From NCBI GenBank assembly GCA_021848045.1, contig JAJZNC010000041.1, positions 1 to 43,544 on the forward strand: a stretch of 43,544 bases of DNA. The letters run 5' to 3'. Each line of letters begins with the position of its first letter. Position 1 is the first letter of the stretch. Both the position numbers and the translations under genes were made by a program. The notes under the pieces are model-generated. The model was not told the origin of the DNA, searched no databases, and saw only the letters and a program-made list of their open reading frames with translations. The stretch comes from an archaeon (GTDB lineage Archaea; Thermoproteota; Nitrososphaeria; Nitrososphaerales; Gagatemarchaeaceae). Of the stretch, positions 16,520 to 24,835 are shown piece after piece.

Positions 16520-16543
16520 CCGCGGCGAGGGCTCGCCCCGCGG
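16520..16543. repeat. imperfect GC-rich inverted repeat upstream of the Amt-like gene
   Basis: CCGCGG-CGAG / CTCG-cc-CCGCGG around a GG centre: ten pairs with a two-base bulge. It sits just upstream of the transporter TATA box, so it would be a binding site or DNA structure rather than part of the mRNA. Function unknown; in GC-rich DNA such repeats can arise by chance. Confidence 0.35.
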
Positions 16544-16548
16544 AACCT

Positions 16549-16557
16549 GTAAATAAC
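16549..16557 (+). promoter_or_regulatory. TATA box of the Amt-like gene
   Basis: TGTAAATAA, centred about 28 bases before the GTG start at 16581. AGAGGAG at 16565-16571 could also act as a ribosome binding site, but would lie at or before the predicted transcript start. Confidence 0.45.
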
Positions 16558-16580
16558 TAACGAAAAGAGGAGTCGGCACT

Positions 16581-17858
16581 GTGGCGGACTTCGCCGCGAA
16601 CAACCTCTTCGTCCTCCTGGCCGGGCTCCTCGTCTTCACCATGACGCCTTCCGTGGGGCTCTTCGAGCTGGGAGAGCTGGGGGACGAGTTCGAGAGGACG
16701 AGCCTCCTGAAGGTGATGCTCATAGTCGGGATAGGTCTCATCGTCATGGCGGCGGTGGGCTTCAACACCGCCTTCGCTCCGACCGTGGCGGGCGGGCTGA
16801 TAGGGAACCCGCTCTACGGGGCCGGCCTGTTCCTGGGGGGCGACTCTGCCAACGCCGCAGGCCTTCTCTCAGGGGTGTTCTGGTCGATGACTCCAAAGTA
16901 CTTCGGCGCCGGCCTTACAACCGGCACCTACTTCATCTTCGAGACGGCCTTCGCGATGGTGACGCTCGCCCTGGTTGGGCTCGTGGTGCTGAAGAAGGTG
17001 AAGCTCGAGGCGTTCGCCCTCTTCTCTGTGGTCTACCTCGTCGTGATCTGGAACGTGCCCGCGGCCTGGATCTGGAACCCCACGGGCTGGCTCTACTCGA
17101 TGGGGATGAGAGACTTCGCCGGCGGGCTCGTGGTCCACGGCGCGGCAGGCGTCGCCGGGCTCGGGATCCTCCTGGAGATATGGCTCGAGGAGAGGAAGGC
17201 GGGGCTGAAGGAGAGCGTGCAGGTCCCAATCACGATAGACTCCTCCAGGCTGACCCTCTCCACGGTCCTGCTCTGGGTGGGCTGGTTCGGCTTCAACCCG
17301 GGCAGCGTCCTGGAGTTCGACTCGTCGGCCACGGTGGTCGTGGTGACGACCTTCCTCGCGGCCGCGGCCTGCTTCGTGTCACTGATCCTTGTCGCGTACT
17401 GGACGCAGAGGCGCAACCCTGGGCTGTTCGTGATGGCCAACGGCGTGCTCATGGGGCTCATCGTGATCACCCCTCTGGCTGGCTACGTCAGCCCCCTCAG
17501 CGCCATCGTCCTCGGGCTGCTGGGCGGGCCGCTCTTCTACGTGGCCGAGATCCTCTTCGGGAGGCAGAAGTGGTTCGCAGACCCCATCGGGCTGCTCGCG
17601 GGGCATTTCACGGGCGGGATCTTCGGCATCCTCATGATAGGGGTCTTCGCCCAGAGCGCGTTCGCCGCGGCCTCGGGGACTCTGGGGCTCCCCAACGGGC
17701 TACTCTTCGGAGGGGGCTTCGCCGCACTCCGCCAGCTCGGGGTCGAGGCCTTCGGGACGGTGGTCGTCCTCGCGTTCGGGTTCGCGATGTCCTTCGCGGC
17801 GATAAAGGCGGCTAGCTTGGCCTTCCATGGGATACTCGCCACAAGAGAGGAGGACTGA
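16581..17858 (+). CDS. divergent Amt/Rh-family ammonium transporter
   Basis: 425 residues with about 11 transmembrane helices; GTG start. Core family signatures are present: RDFAGGLVVHGAAGVAGL (Asp of the recruitment site and first pore His), WFGFNPGS, and GHFTGGIFG with the second pore His. A Phe in FETAFAMV aligns with a pore-gate Phe. Differences from ordinary Amt: the nearly invariant segment after helix 1 (GLxxFxGGxVRxKN) is replaced by GLFELGELGDEFERTS, the FQ of helix 3 is FE, and three extra residues separate the conserved Asp-Pro-x-Gly from the second His. Likely function is ammonium entry feeding the glutamate synthase encoded downstream, but altered specificity or a sensor role is possible. 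It diverges from the small regulator. Confidence 0.85.
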   Translation: MADFAANNLFVLLAGLLVFTMTPSVGLFELGELGDEFERTSLLKVMLIVGIGLIVMAAVGFNTAFAPTVAGGLIGNPLYGAGLFLGGDSANAAGLLSGVFWSMTPKYFGAGLTTGTYFIFETAFAMVTLALVGLVVLKKVKLEAFALFSVVYLVVIWNVPAAWIWNPTGWLYSMGMRDFAGGLVVHGAAGVAGLGILLEIWLEERKAGLKESVQVPITIDSSRLTLSTVLLWVGWFGFNPGSVLEFDSSATVVVVTTFLAAAACFVSLILVAYWTQRRNPGLFVMANGVLMGLIVITPLAGYVSPLSAIVLGLLGGPLFYVAEILFGRQKWFADPIGLLAGHFTGGIFGILMIGVFAQSAFAAASGTLGLPNGLLFGGGFAALRQLGVEAFGTVVVLAFGFAMSFAAIKAASLAFHGILATREED

Positions 17859-17939
17859 GGGGAGGTGGCCTCCTGGGGAGCTCGACTAGTCAGTCTTCCG
17901 TGCGGGTCCGTCGAAGAAGCCCTGAGCGGTTCACCAACC

Positions 17940-17949
17940 TTAAATATAA
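17940..17949 (+). promoter_or_regulatory. TATA box of the ilvB-ilvN-leuACDB operon
   Basis: TTAAATATAA centred about 26 bases before the ATG of the leader ORF at 17970, and about 175 bases before ilvB. The transcript therefore begins at or next to the leader-peptide ATG and has a roughly 150-base leader, unlike the leaderless genes elsewhere in this window. Confidence 0.65.
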
Positions 17950-17969
17950 GCGAGGGTCGGAGGGTCCTA

Positions 17970-18053
17970 ATGCAACGCGCCAACGCGGTAGGTTCGAGTA
18001 TACGGTGTTCTTCGCTCGACAACAGTATGGTTGCATCTTTAGTCCTAGTCTAG
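17970..18053 (+). CDS. putative 27-residue leader peptide of the branched-chain amino acid operon
   Basis: The ORF starts with an ATG at the predicted transcript 5' end and ends 67 bases before the ilvB ATG. The peptide carries one Ile, four Val and two Leu before or at its end; its last seven residues are V-A-S-L-V-L-V, so five of seven are branched-chain. The two Leu codons there are TTA and CTA, which are rare in this GC-rich core where CTC and CTG dominate (I noticed no TTA in ilvB). Enterobacterial leu and ilv leader peptides use the same trick of clustered, partly rare regulatory codons. The peptide has no other recognisable function. Its stop lies in the short palindrome CCTAGTCTAGG (18044-18054). 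Gene status rests on position, codon content and promoter spacing, not on homology. Confidence 0.6.
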   Translation: MQRANAVGSSIRCSSLDNSMVASLVLV

Positions 18054-18054
18054 G

Positions 18055-18112
18055 GCCTCGCTGCGGGGTTTTGCGTGTGCGAGGCGACAGCGACAGTCTC
18101 AACATCGGTGAG
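18055..18112 (+). promoter_or_regulatory. leader RNA hairpins between leader peptide and ilvB
   Basis: GCCTCGC (18055-18061) pairs perfectly with GCGAGGC (18079-18085); the loop contains GGGGTTTTGC. An alternative pairing CGCTG (18059-18063) with CAGCG (18088-18092) uses the same bases. CTCA (18098-18101) can pair with TGAG (18109-18112), covering the ilvB ribosome binding site GGTGAG. Upstream, the first seven transcript bases ATGCAAC can pair with GTTGCAT (18030-18036). These mutually exclusive pairings are what an attenuator or a ribosome-controlled switch would need. No fold energies were computed. Confidence 0.4.
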
Positions 18113-18120
18113 TGCAAGAT

Positions 18121-19845
18121 ATGACACAGAAGATGTCGGGCGCAAGGGCTACGGTGGAGGCCCTCGAGCGGGAGAAGGTAGAGTACATCTTCGGGATGCC
18201 GGGAGGCGCGAGCCTGCCCCTCTACGACGCGCTCTGGGACTCTAAGATCAAGCACGTCCTGGTCCGCCACGAGCAGCTCGCGGCCCACATGGCCGACGCC
18301 TACGGGAGGGTCTCGAGGAAGGCGGGGGTCTGCTCCGCCACCTCAGGGCCTGGGGCCACCAACCTGATCACGGGCATCGCGACGGCATACGCCGACTCGT
18401 CGCCCGTCGTGGCGATAACTGGCCAGGTCCCAAAGGCCATGACCGGGAGGAACGCGTTCCAGGAGACGGACATAGTAGGCATCGCCACCCCTGTGACAAA
18501 GTACGCCCTCCAGCCGCTCTCGCCCGCCGAGGTCCCCTTCGCGGTCAAGGAGGCGTTCTATCTTGCCACCACTGGCAGGCCAGGTCCGGTGCTCCTGGAC
18601 CTCCCCAAGGACGTCCAGCAGGACGAGGCGGAGATGACGTTCCCCGACGTCGTGAACGTAAGATCCTACAGGCCGAACGTCCCCGTCGACCCGGCCGACG
18701 TGGAGCGGGCTGCCCAGATGATCGTAAGGGCCGAGCGACCGCTCCTCTGGGGGGGTGGAGGCGTGAGGATCGCCGACGCGGCCCAGCCCTTCGCCGCCCT
18801 CGCAGAGCTCCTTATGGCGCCGGTGATCACCACGCTCCAGGGCAAGGGCGACTTCCCCGAGGACCACCCCCTCTCGCTGGGCCCCATAGGCATGCACGGC
18901 AGGGCCGAGGCCAACAAGCTTGTCTCTGAGTGCGACCTCCTGGTTGCAGTCGGCGTGCGGTTCTCAGACCGTTCCACCGGAAACTTCGGGGAGTTCGCGC
19001 CCAACGCCAAGATAATCCACGTCGACGCCGATCCGACCGAGTTCAACAAGAACAAGGCGGTCGACCTCTCCATCCTGGGTGACGCCAACCAGGTCATGGG
19101 GATGCTCTTCGACTCGGTGGCCAGGCAGCTGGGAAAGAGCAAGGACCCGAACAGCAACCCCTGGCTCAAGCGCGTCAACGAGGTCAGGGAGGAAATGAAG
19201 GGGATCCCCGCATACAAGGACTCGTACGCCGACCTGTCAGGACCGAAGGTTGTGAAGAGGCTCAGGGAGATCCTCCCTCCGGAGGCCATCCTGACCACCG
19301 GCGTGGGGAGGCACCAGATGTGGTGCGAGATTCACTACAGGGTGCTGAGGCCGAGGACGTGGATCACCTCGACCGGCCTGGGCACGATGGGCTTCGGTCT
19401 CCCGGCTGCCGTGGGCGCGAGGTTCGCGGCCCCCAACGTCCCCGTCGTGAACTTCGACGGAGACGGGAGCTTCGTGATGACCGAACAGGCCCTCGCCACC
19501 GCGGTCGAGTGGAACCTCCCAGTGGTCACGGTGATACTGAACGACAGGAGCCTGGGGATGGTGGAGCAGTGGCAGAGGCTGATATACGACAGGCACTTCA
19601 TCGGGATAAAGTTCCCCAAGACGCCCGACTTTGTGAAGCTCGCCGAGGCGTACGGGGCGCACGCCAGGTCGGTCGGCTCGCTCGACGAGTTCGCGGCGGC
19701 GATGCGCGAGGGACTGAAGGTCGAGGGCCCGACCGTGATCGAGGTTCCGGTCTCGCCGGAGGAGGACGTCTTCCCGTTCATGCCCCCTGGGAAGGGCCTC
19801 AAGGACACCGTCTACGGCACGTCAAAGGAGATGGCGGTCTTCTGA
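18121..19845 (+). CDS. ilvB: acetolactate synthase large (catalytic) subunit
   Basis: 574 residues from the ATG at 18121, chosen because GGTGAG at 18107-18112 is a well-spaced ribosome binding site; a GTG at 18112 is in frame but overlaps it. The enzyme joins two pyruvates, or pyruvate and 2-oxobutyrate, the first common step to valine/leucine and isoleucine. The catalytic Glu is E51 (VRHEQLAAHMADAYGR). The thiamine diphosphate motif begins GDGSFVMTEQALATA at about 447 and ends with VILND. FAD-binding middle domain around ARAERPLLWGGGG. First structural gene of the operon; ilvN overlaps or follows within 11 bases. Confidence 0.95.
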   Translation: MTQKMSGARATVEALEREKVEYIFGMPGGASLPLYDALWDSKIKHVLVRHEQLAAHMADAYGRVSRKAGVCSATSGPGATNLITGIATAYADSSPVVAITGQVPKAMTGRNAFQETDIVGIATPVTKYALQPLSPAEVPFAVKEAFYLATTGRPGPVLLDLPKDVQQDEAEMTFPDVVNVRSYRPNVPVDPADVERAAQMIVRAERPLLWGGGGVRIADAAQPFAALAELLMAPVITTLQGKGDFPEDHPLSLGPIGMHGRAEANKLVSECDLLVAVGVRFSDRSTGNFGEFAPNAKIIHVDADPTEFNKNKAVDLSILGDANQVMGMLFDSVARQLGKSKDPNSNPWLKRVNEVREEMKGIPAYKDSYADLSGPKVVKRLREILPPEAILTTGVGRHQMWCEIHYRVLRPRTWITSTGLGTMGFGLPAAVGARFAAPNVPVVNFDGDGSFVMTEQALATAVEWNLPVVTVILNDRSLGMVEQWQRLIYDRHFIGIKFPKTPDFVKLAEAYGAHARSVGSLDEFAAAMREGLKVEGPTVIEVPVSPEEDVFPFMPPGKGLKDTVYGTSKEMAVF

Positions 19846-19856
19846 CGAGCTCGAAA

Positions 19857-20324
19857 GTGCTCTCCACGCTGGTGGAGAACAAGCCGGGGACGCTCTTCCG
19901 GGTCATCCACATGGTGAGGCTGATGCGCCTCAACATCGAGGGGCTCACTCTCGGGGTAACCAACGGGGGCGCCGACTGCAGGATGACCATGACCCTGAGC
20001 GGCGACGACAAGGCCGTCGAGCACGTTGCGAAGCAGCTCATGAAGGTGATCGACATCCTGGAGGCCCACACCTACGGGCCGGAGGAGGTGACCGCGAGGG
20101 AGCTCGCCCTGGTCAGGATAAACACCGACAAGATATCGGTGGCGGAGATCCAGAGGAACACCAGCTGCCGCATAGTGGACTCTTCAAAGCACTCCGTGGT
20201 CGCGGAGGTGGTGGGCTCTGCCAAGCAGATCGACGAGTTCGTGAACAGGCTGGGCGAGTCCAACGTCCTCGACATCGCGAGGACCGGCGTGGCTGCCCTC
20301 CCGAAGGAGGTCGTCTCCAGATGA
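19857..20324 (+). CDS. ilvN: acetolactate synthase regulatory (small) subunit
   Basis: About 155 residues. N-terminal ACT domain (STLVENKPGTLFRV...LMRLNIEGLTLGV) that binds the feedback inhibitor valine, then the C-terminal ALS-small domain (TARELALVRINTDK to LDIARTGVAALPK) that activates the large subunit. The frame is open far upstream inside ilvB, so the start must be chosen: GTG at 19857 is the first canonical start that leaves the ACT domain complete, 11 bases after the ilvB stop. A CTG at 19842, overlapping the ilvB TGA, would add five residues and would match related proteins slightly better. The stop overlaps the leuA ATG (ATGA). Confidence 0.9.
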   Translation: MLSTLVENKPGTLFRVIHMVRLMRLNIEGLTLGVTNGGADCRMTMTLSGDDKAVEHVAKQLMKVIDILEAHTYGPEEVTARELALVRINTDKISVAEIQRNTSCRIVDSSKHSVVAEVVGSAKQIDEFVNRLGESNVLDIARTGVAALPKEVVSR

Positions 20325-21880
20325 CCGAGAGGACGATCCGAGTACTCGACACCACCCTCAGGGACGGAGAGCAGACGCCGGGGGTCTCGCTCACCCCTGA
20401 CGAGAAGCTCGAGATAGCGGTGGCTCTGGACAAGCTCGGCGTCGACGTCATAGAGGCGGGCTTCCCGATCACCTCGAAGGGCGAGCAGGAGGGCGTCAGA
20501 AGGATCGCAAAGGCGGGCATGAAGGCGGAGGTCTCGGGCCTCGCCAGGGCGGAGAAGCTGGACATTGACACGGCGATCAACTGCGGCGTCAGGGGTGTCC
20601 ACGTCTTCCTTGGGTCGTCGGACATCCACCTCCAGCACAAGCTCCACCTCACGAGGGAGCAGATGCTCAAGCAGTCTGCCGACATGGTCGCCTACGCGAA
20701 GAGCTTCGGCGTCAAGGTCGAGTTCTCGGCCGAGGACGCCACGCGCACCGAGATACCGTTCTTCAAGCAGGTCGTCAAGGCGGTCACAGACGCGGGCATC
20801 GACCGCTTCGACATCCCCGACACCGTAGGGATCGCCACGCCCCGGAAGATGATGGAGTACGTCGAGGCGGCGCGCTCGGTCTCCGACGCGATGATCAGCG
20901 TCCACTGCCACAACGACTACGGCCTGGCCACGGCAAACAGCCTGGCGGGGATCGTGGCCGGCGCCGAGCAGGCCCACCTCACCATAAACGGCATCGGAGA
21001 GAGGTCCGGGAACACGTCGCTAGAGGAGTTCGCGATGGGTTGCTTCAACCTCTACGGATTGAGGACGAACATCAACTACTCCCTCCTGTACGAGACCTCT
21101 CGCCTCGTCTCGAGGCTCACCGGCGTGGTCATCCAGCCGAACAAGGCGATAGTCGGCGACAACGCATTCGGCCACGAGTCGGGCATCCACACCCACGGCG
21201 TGATAGCCAACCCCTCCACCTACGAGCCGTTCGACCCGGCCACGGTCGGGAGGACGCGATGGCTTCAGGCGGGCAAGCACGCGGGGAGGCACGGGATCGC
21301 CTACCAGCTGAGGGGGATGGGGCTCAAGCCGAAGGAGGACAGCCTCAGGCTGATCGTAGAGAAGGTGAAGGAGATGGGGGACCAGGGCCGCACCATCACC
21401 GACAGCGACCTCTACCAGCTGGCCACCCAGATCATGGGAGGGGGCAAGGCGGAGTCCGCAGAGATAGTGGAGCTGGAGGGGCTCGAGGTGGTCACGGGGA
21501 TAAAGCGCCTCCCCAGCGCCACGGTCAAGCTCCTGATCAGGGGGCAGCTCCACGAGGCGACCGACGTCGGGTCCGGGCCGGTCGATGCCGCGGTCAACGC
21601 CATCCAGAGGATCTTCAGCACCATCGACATCGTGAAGCTCAAGGAGTACAGGCTCGAGGCCCTCACCGGGGACGCGCAGGCGGTGGCCGACGTCTCCGTG
21701 ACTGTCGAGGACAGCGCCGGCCTCACCGCGTCAGGGCGCGGGATGAAGAGGGACATCGTAGTGGCCAGCGTAGAGGCCATAGTGAGCGGGATCAACGCCC
21801 TGATGGCCAAGAAGCTCCAGTCGCAGCCCGCCGCGTCGTTCGCCCCCACGGGCGCGCAGAAGCCGATAGAAGGGGTCTAG
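20321..21880 (+). CDS. leuA: 2-isopropylmalate synthase (LeuA/CimA family)
   Basis: 519 residues. HMGL-like TIM barrel starting [17 protein letters not shown], with the metal-binding HxH in [10 protein letters not shown] and the [11 protein letters not shown] signature; then the linker and a C-terminal LeuA allosteric domain (about 385-510) for leucine feedback. It condenses acetyl-CoA with 2-oxoisovalerate. The operon position directly upstream of leuC, leuD and leuB supports LeuA. Archaeal citramalate synthase (CimA), which uses pyruvate to begin isoleucine synthesis, has the same architecture, and no threonine deaminase gene is in view, so a CimA or dual role remains possible. Confidence 0.88.
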   Translation: MTERTIRVLDTTLRDGEQTPGVSLTPDEKLEIAVALDKLGVDVIEAGFPITSKGEQEGVRRIAKAGMKAEVSGLARAEKLDIDTAINCGVRGVHVFLGSSDIHLQHKLHLTREQMLKQSADMVAYAKSFGVKVEFSAEDATRTEIPFFKQVVKAVTDAGIDRFDIPDTVGIATPRKMMEYVEAARSVSDAMISVHCHNDYGLATANSLAGIVAGAEQAHLTINGIGERSGNTSLEEFAMGCFNLYGLRTNINYSLLYETSRLVSRLTGVVIQPNKAIVGDNAFGHESGIHTHGVIANPSTYEPFDPATVGRTRWLQAGKHAGRHGIAYQLRGMGLKPKEDSLRLIVEKVKEMGDQGRTITDSDLYQLATQIMGGGKAESAEIVELEGLEVVTGIKRLPSATVKLLIRGQLHEATDVGSGPVDAAVNAIQRIFSTIDIVKLKEYRLEALTGDAQAVADVSVTVEDSAGLTASGRGMKRDIVVASVEAIVSGINALMAKKLQSQPAASFAPTGAQKPIEGV

Positions 21881-21883
21881 CAG

Positions 21884-23212
21884 ATGGGCGGCGCGACGAT
21901 AGCGGAGAAGATAGTCTCGCGGGCGGTGGGGAGGAAGGCCAAGGCCGGTGAGGTCATCGAGGCGGTCCCTGTAGACAAGCTCTACTTCAACGAGGTGATA
22001 GGGCCCCCTGCCGTCCTCAACTTCCAGAAGGATTTCGAGGACGTCTACACCGCGTCCGGCAAGAAGCTCCAGGTCTTCAACCCGTCCAGGATAGCGTTCA
22101 TGCCAGACCACACCGTCCCCTCGTGCTCGATCAAGGTCAGCCAGGGCATCAGCCTCATCCGGGACTTTGCAAATGACCAGGGGATCGCCATGTACAAGGA
22201 GGGCGACGGGATAGAGCACACCATCGCATCCGAGGAGGCGTTCGTCCTCCCTGGCGAGATCGCCGTGGCCACCGACTCGCACACCTGCACGCAGGGTGCG
22301 CTGGGGGCGCTGGCGTTCGGGATAGGCACCACGGAGGGCGAGAACCTGCTCGCGACAGGCGAGCTCTACTCCTTCACCGTCCCGGAGACGATCAGCTTCA
22401 GGGTCAAGGGCAGGTTCCAGAGGGGGGTCTACGCCAAGGACCTCGTCCTCCACGTGCTGGGGACCATGGGCGAGGGCGGGGCATCGAAGAAGGTCGCCGA
22501 GTACTCAGGGCCCACCATCGACTCCCTCGACATGGATGGCAGGTTCACGATATGCAACCTCTCCGTCGAGATGAGCGCGAGGACCGCCATAGTCAACCCC
22601 GACAAGACCACCCTTTCGTACGTCGAAGCGGCGCTCGCCAGAAGGGGGATGGCGATGACCGACGACCTGCGAGGGATGGTGGCGAGGAGCGACCCCGACG
22701 CGACCTATTCGAAGACCGTCGACGTCGACGCGGCGACCATCGAGCCGACCGTATCGCTCCCCCACTCGCCCGCTAACGCAAAGCCTGTCAGCCAAGTGAG
22801 CGACCCGATCTCAACCGTCTTCATCGGCTCTTGCGCGAACGCGAGAGAGGCCGACCTCACGATCGCCGCCAAGATATTGAAGGGGAGGAAGGTCAGCCCG
22901 AGCACCAACCTCATCGTCATCCCTGCGAGCCGGCGCGTCTACAACTGGGCGATGGACCAGGGGCTCCTGAAGGTCTTCGCCGACGCCGGGGCCAACATCG
23001 AGTCCTCCAACTGCGGCCCGTGCTTCGGGAAGCACATGGGCATCCTGGGCCCCGGAGACAGGTGCCTCAGCACCAGCAACCGGAACTACAAGGGGAGGAT
23101 GGGCTCTCCTGACGCCTTCATCTACCTAGGGTCGCCAGCGGTGGCGGCCGCCACCGCTATCGAGGGGAGGGTGGCGGACCCGCGCAAGTACCTCCCCGCG
23201 GGAGAGGCCTAG
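21884..23212 (+). CDS. leuC: 3-isopropylmalate dehydratase large subunit
   Basis: 442 residues of the aconitase family. Ligands of the 4Fe-4S cluster are C317 (IGSCANARE) and C377/C380 (SNCGPCFGKHMG). Substrate-binding segments DSHTCTQGALGALAFGIGTTE and MGEGGASKKVAEYSG are typical. With LeuD it isomerises 2- to 3-isopropylmalate and may also act on citramalate. ATG start three bases after leuA; leuD begins two bases after its stop. Confidence 0.94.
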   Translation: MGGATIAEKIVSRAVGRKAKAGEVIEAVPVDKLYFNEVIGPPAVLNFQKDFEDVYTASGKKLQVFNPSRIAFMPDHTVPSCSIKVSQGISLIRDFANDQGIAMYKEGDGIEHTIASEEAFVLPGEIAVATDSHTCTQGALGALAFGIGTTEGENLLATGELYSFTVPETISFRVKGRFQRGVYAKDLVLHVLGTMGEGGASKKVAEYSGPTIDSLDMDGRFTICNLSVEMSARTAIVNPDKTTLSYVEAALARRGMAMTDDLRGMVARSDPDATYSKTVDVDAATIEPTVSLPHSPANAKPVSQVSDPISTVFIGSCANAREADLTIAAKILKGRKVSPSTNLIVIPASRRVYNWAMDQGLLKVFADAGANIESSNCGPCFGKHMGILGPGDRCLSTSNRNYKGRMGSPDAFIYLGSPAVAAATAIEGRVADPRKYLPAGEA

Positions 23213-23214
23213 CC

Positions 23215-23745
23215 ATGCAGGTCAGGGGGAAGGTCGCCAAGAGGTTCGACGACGACATCAACACCGACTACATCATCCCGGCCTACCTCCTCCAGGAGAG
23301 CTGGGACAAGCAGTTCTTCGCGGACCACGCGTTCGAAGCCTACGACCCCGCGTTCGCCCCGACGTGCCGGGCGAACAAGGAGAGCATAGTGGTAGCAAGG
23401 AACAACTTCGGCTGCGGCAGCTCGAGGGAGCAGGCCGTCTACGCGATAAAGTACAACAACGTGGTCGCCGTGGTGGCCCAGAGCTTCCCCGACATCTTCT
23501 TCAGGAACTGCCTCAACAACGGACTCCTCCCGATTCAGGTGGCGGACACGAGCACGATAGGACTCGGGGACGAGCTCGTCATCGACCTCGACACGCGCAA
23601 GCTCAAGGACCTCACCACCGGCCAAGAGCACGACATCGTCGCGACGGACGCCTCCATCGAGACGATGAAGAGGGGCGGGTTCCTCGGCTATGTCAAGGAG
23701 CGGCTCCGGCAGAGGCTAAATGCGCAGCCTCCGAGGGCTCCCTAG
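23215..23745 (+). CDS. leuD: 3-isopropylmalate dehydratase small subunit
   Basis: 176 residues, a normal archaeal LeuD length. Begins VRGKVAKRFDDDINTDYIIP and contains the conserved swivelling-domain motif NFGCGSSREQA, with QSFPDIFFRNCLNNGLLPI after it. Forms the active dehydratase with LeuC, whose stop is two bases upstream. Confidence 0.94.
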   Translation: MQVRGKVAKRFDDDINTDYIIPAYLLQESWDKQFFADHAFEAYDPAFAPTCRANKESIVVARNNFGCGSSREQAVYAIKYNNVVAVVAQSFPDIFFRNCLNNGLLPIQVADTSTIGLGDELVIDLDTRKLKDLTTGQEHDIVATDASIETMKRGGFLGYVKERLRQRLNAQPPRAP

Positions 23746-23756
23746 TCTGACAGCAA

Positions 23757-24791
23757 TTGGTCACCAAGAAGAGCCGCGGGCACTACACGATATCACTCAT
23801 CCGAGGGGACGGGGTCGGGCCGGAGATAGCGGACGCCTCGCTCCTGGTCCTCGACGCGGCTGCGGACTCGTTCGGGTTGAAGCTCTCGGTCGAGGAGACC
23901 CCGGCCGGCGACACGTGCAAGGAGAGAACGGGCGTACCGCTCCCTGACTCCTCGCTCGAGGCCATACGGAGCTCTGACGCCTGCTTGAAGGCCCCCGTCG
24001 GGGTCACGGCGGCGGACGTGATAGTGAGGCTCAGGCAGACCCTCGACACCTACGCCAACATCAGACCGGCCAGGAGCCTCCCGGGAGTCCCCTCGCTCAA
24101 GCCTGGCATAGACATGGTCATAGTCAGGGAGAACACCGAGGACCTCTACAAGGGCCAGGAGTTCGAGTTCGACGGCGGGGTGGTCGCGCTCAGGACGATA
24201 ACCGGCAGGGCCTCTGAGCGCATAGCCCAGAAGGCGTTCGAGCTCGCCGAGCAGAGGAGCAAGAAGGTGGTCGCCGTCCACAAGTCGAACGTCCTCAGGA
24301 AGAGCGACGGGCTGTTTGCCGAGGTTTGCAGGGGCGTTTCCAGGCGGCACCCAAAGGTGGCCTTCAGCGAGATGCTGGTGGACGCGGCTGCGATGAACCT
24401 AATTCGCGACCCGGCCTCCTTCGACGTGATAGTCACCACCAACCTCTACGGGGACATCCTCTCGGACGAGGCGGCCCAGCTCGTCGGGGGGCTGGGCATG
24501 GTACCGTCGGCGAACATAGGGGAGCGCCTCTCGATCTTCGAGCCCGTCCACGGCGCAGCCCCGGACATCGCCGGGAAGGGCATCGCCAACCCTGTGGCCC
24601 TCATCCTGAGCGAGGCGATGATGCTCGAGTGGTTCGCCTCCACCAGGACGGACGCTGCATGTGGCAAGGCTGCCTCCGCCATACGAGAGGCGGTCAACAG
24701 GGTCCTCGGCACGAGCACGAGGACGCCCGACCTGGGGGGGACGGCCACCACGAGGGAGGTCGCCGAGGCTGTGGCAGAAACGATAACCTAA
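23757..24791 (+). CDS. leuB: 3-isopropylmalate dehydrogenase
   Basis: 344 residues from a TTG at 23757, 11 bases after leuD. Member of the decarboxylating isopropylmalate/isocitrate dehydrogenase family: NAD-site SLIRGDGVGPEI, substrate-binding RPARSLPGV and RENTEDLYKG, catalytic Lys/Tyr region, metal ligands in NLYGDILSDEAAQLVGGLGM and EPVHGAAPDIAGKGIANP. The last position in the leu operon fixes the likely substrate as 3-isopropylmalate (and perhaps methylmalate); isocitrate or homoisocitrate activity cannot be ruled out from sequence alone because archaeal members of this family are close in sequence. Confidence 0.88.
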   Translation: MVTKKSRGHYTISLIRGDGVGPEIADASLLVLDAAADSFGLKLSVEETPAGDTCKERTGVPLPDSSLEAIRSSDACLKAPVGVTAADVIVRLRQTLDTYANIRPARSLPGVPSLKPGIDMVIVRENTEDLYKGQEFEFDGGVVALRTITGRASERIAQKAFELAEQRSKKVVAVHKSNVLRKSDGLFAEVCRGVSRRHPKVAFSEMLVDAAAMNLIRDPASFDVIVTTNLYGDILSDEAAQLVGGLGMVPSANIGERLSIFEPVHGAAPDIAGKGIANPVALILSEAMMLEWFASTRTDAACGKAASAIREAVNRVLGTSTRTPDLGGTATTREVAEAVAETIT

Positions 24792-24835
24792 TAGCCAACC
24801 CACGTTCATAACCTATTCCTCAGAGCGCACCGGCG

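Noticed and set aside
18055-18085. Bacterial-type intrinsic terminator in the ilvB leader
   Set aside because: The hairpin has a large loop and no T-run after the stem, and archaeal termination does not depend on such hairpins; kept only as a possible switch.
23757-24791. Isocitrate or homoisocitrate dehydrogenase for the leuB gene
   Set aside because: The family is shared, but the position at the end of a complete leuA-leuC-leuD series makes isopropylmalate the better call.
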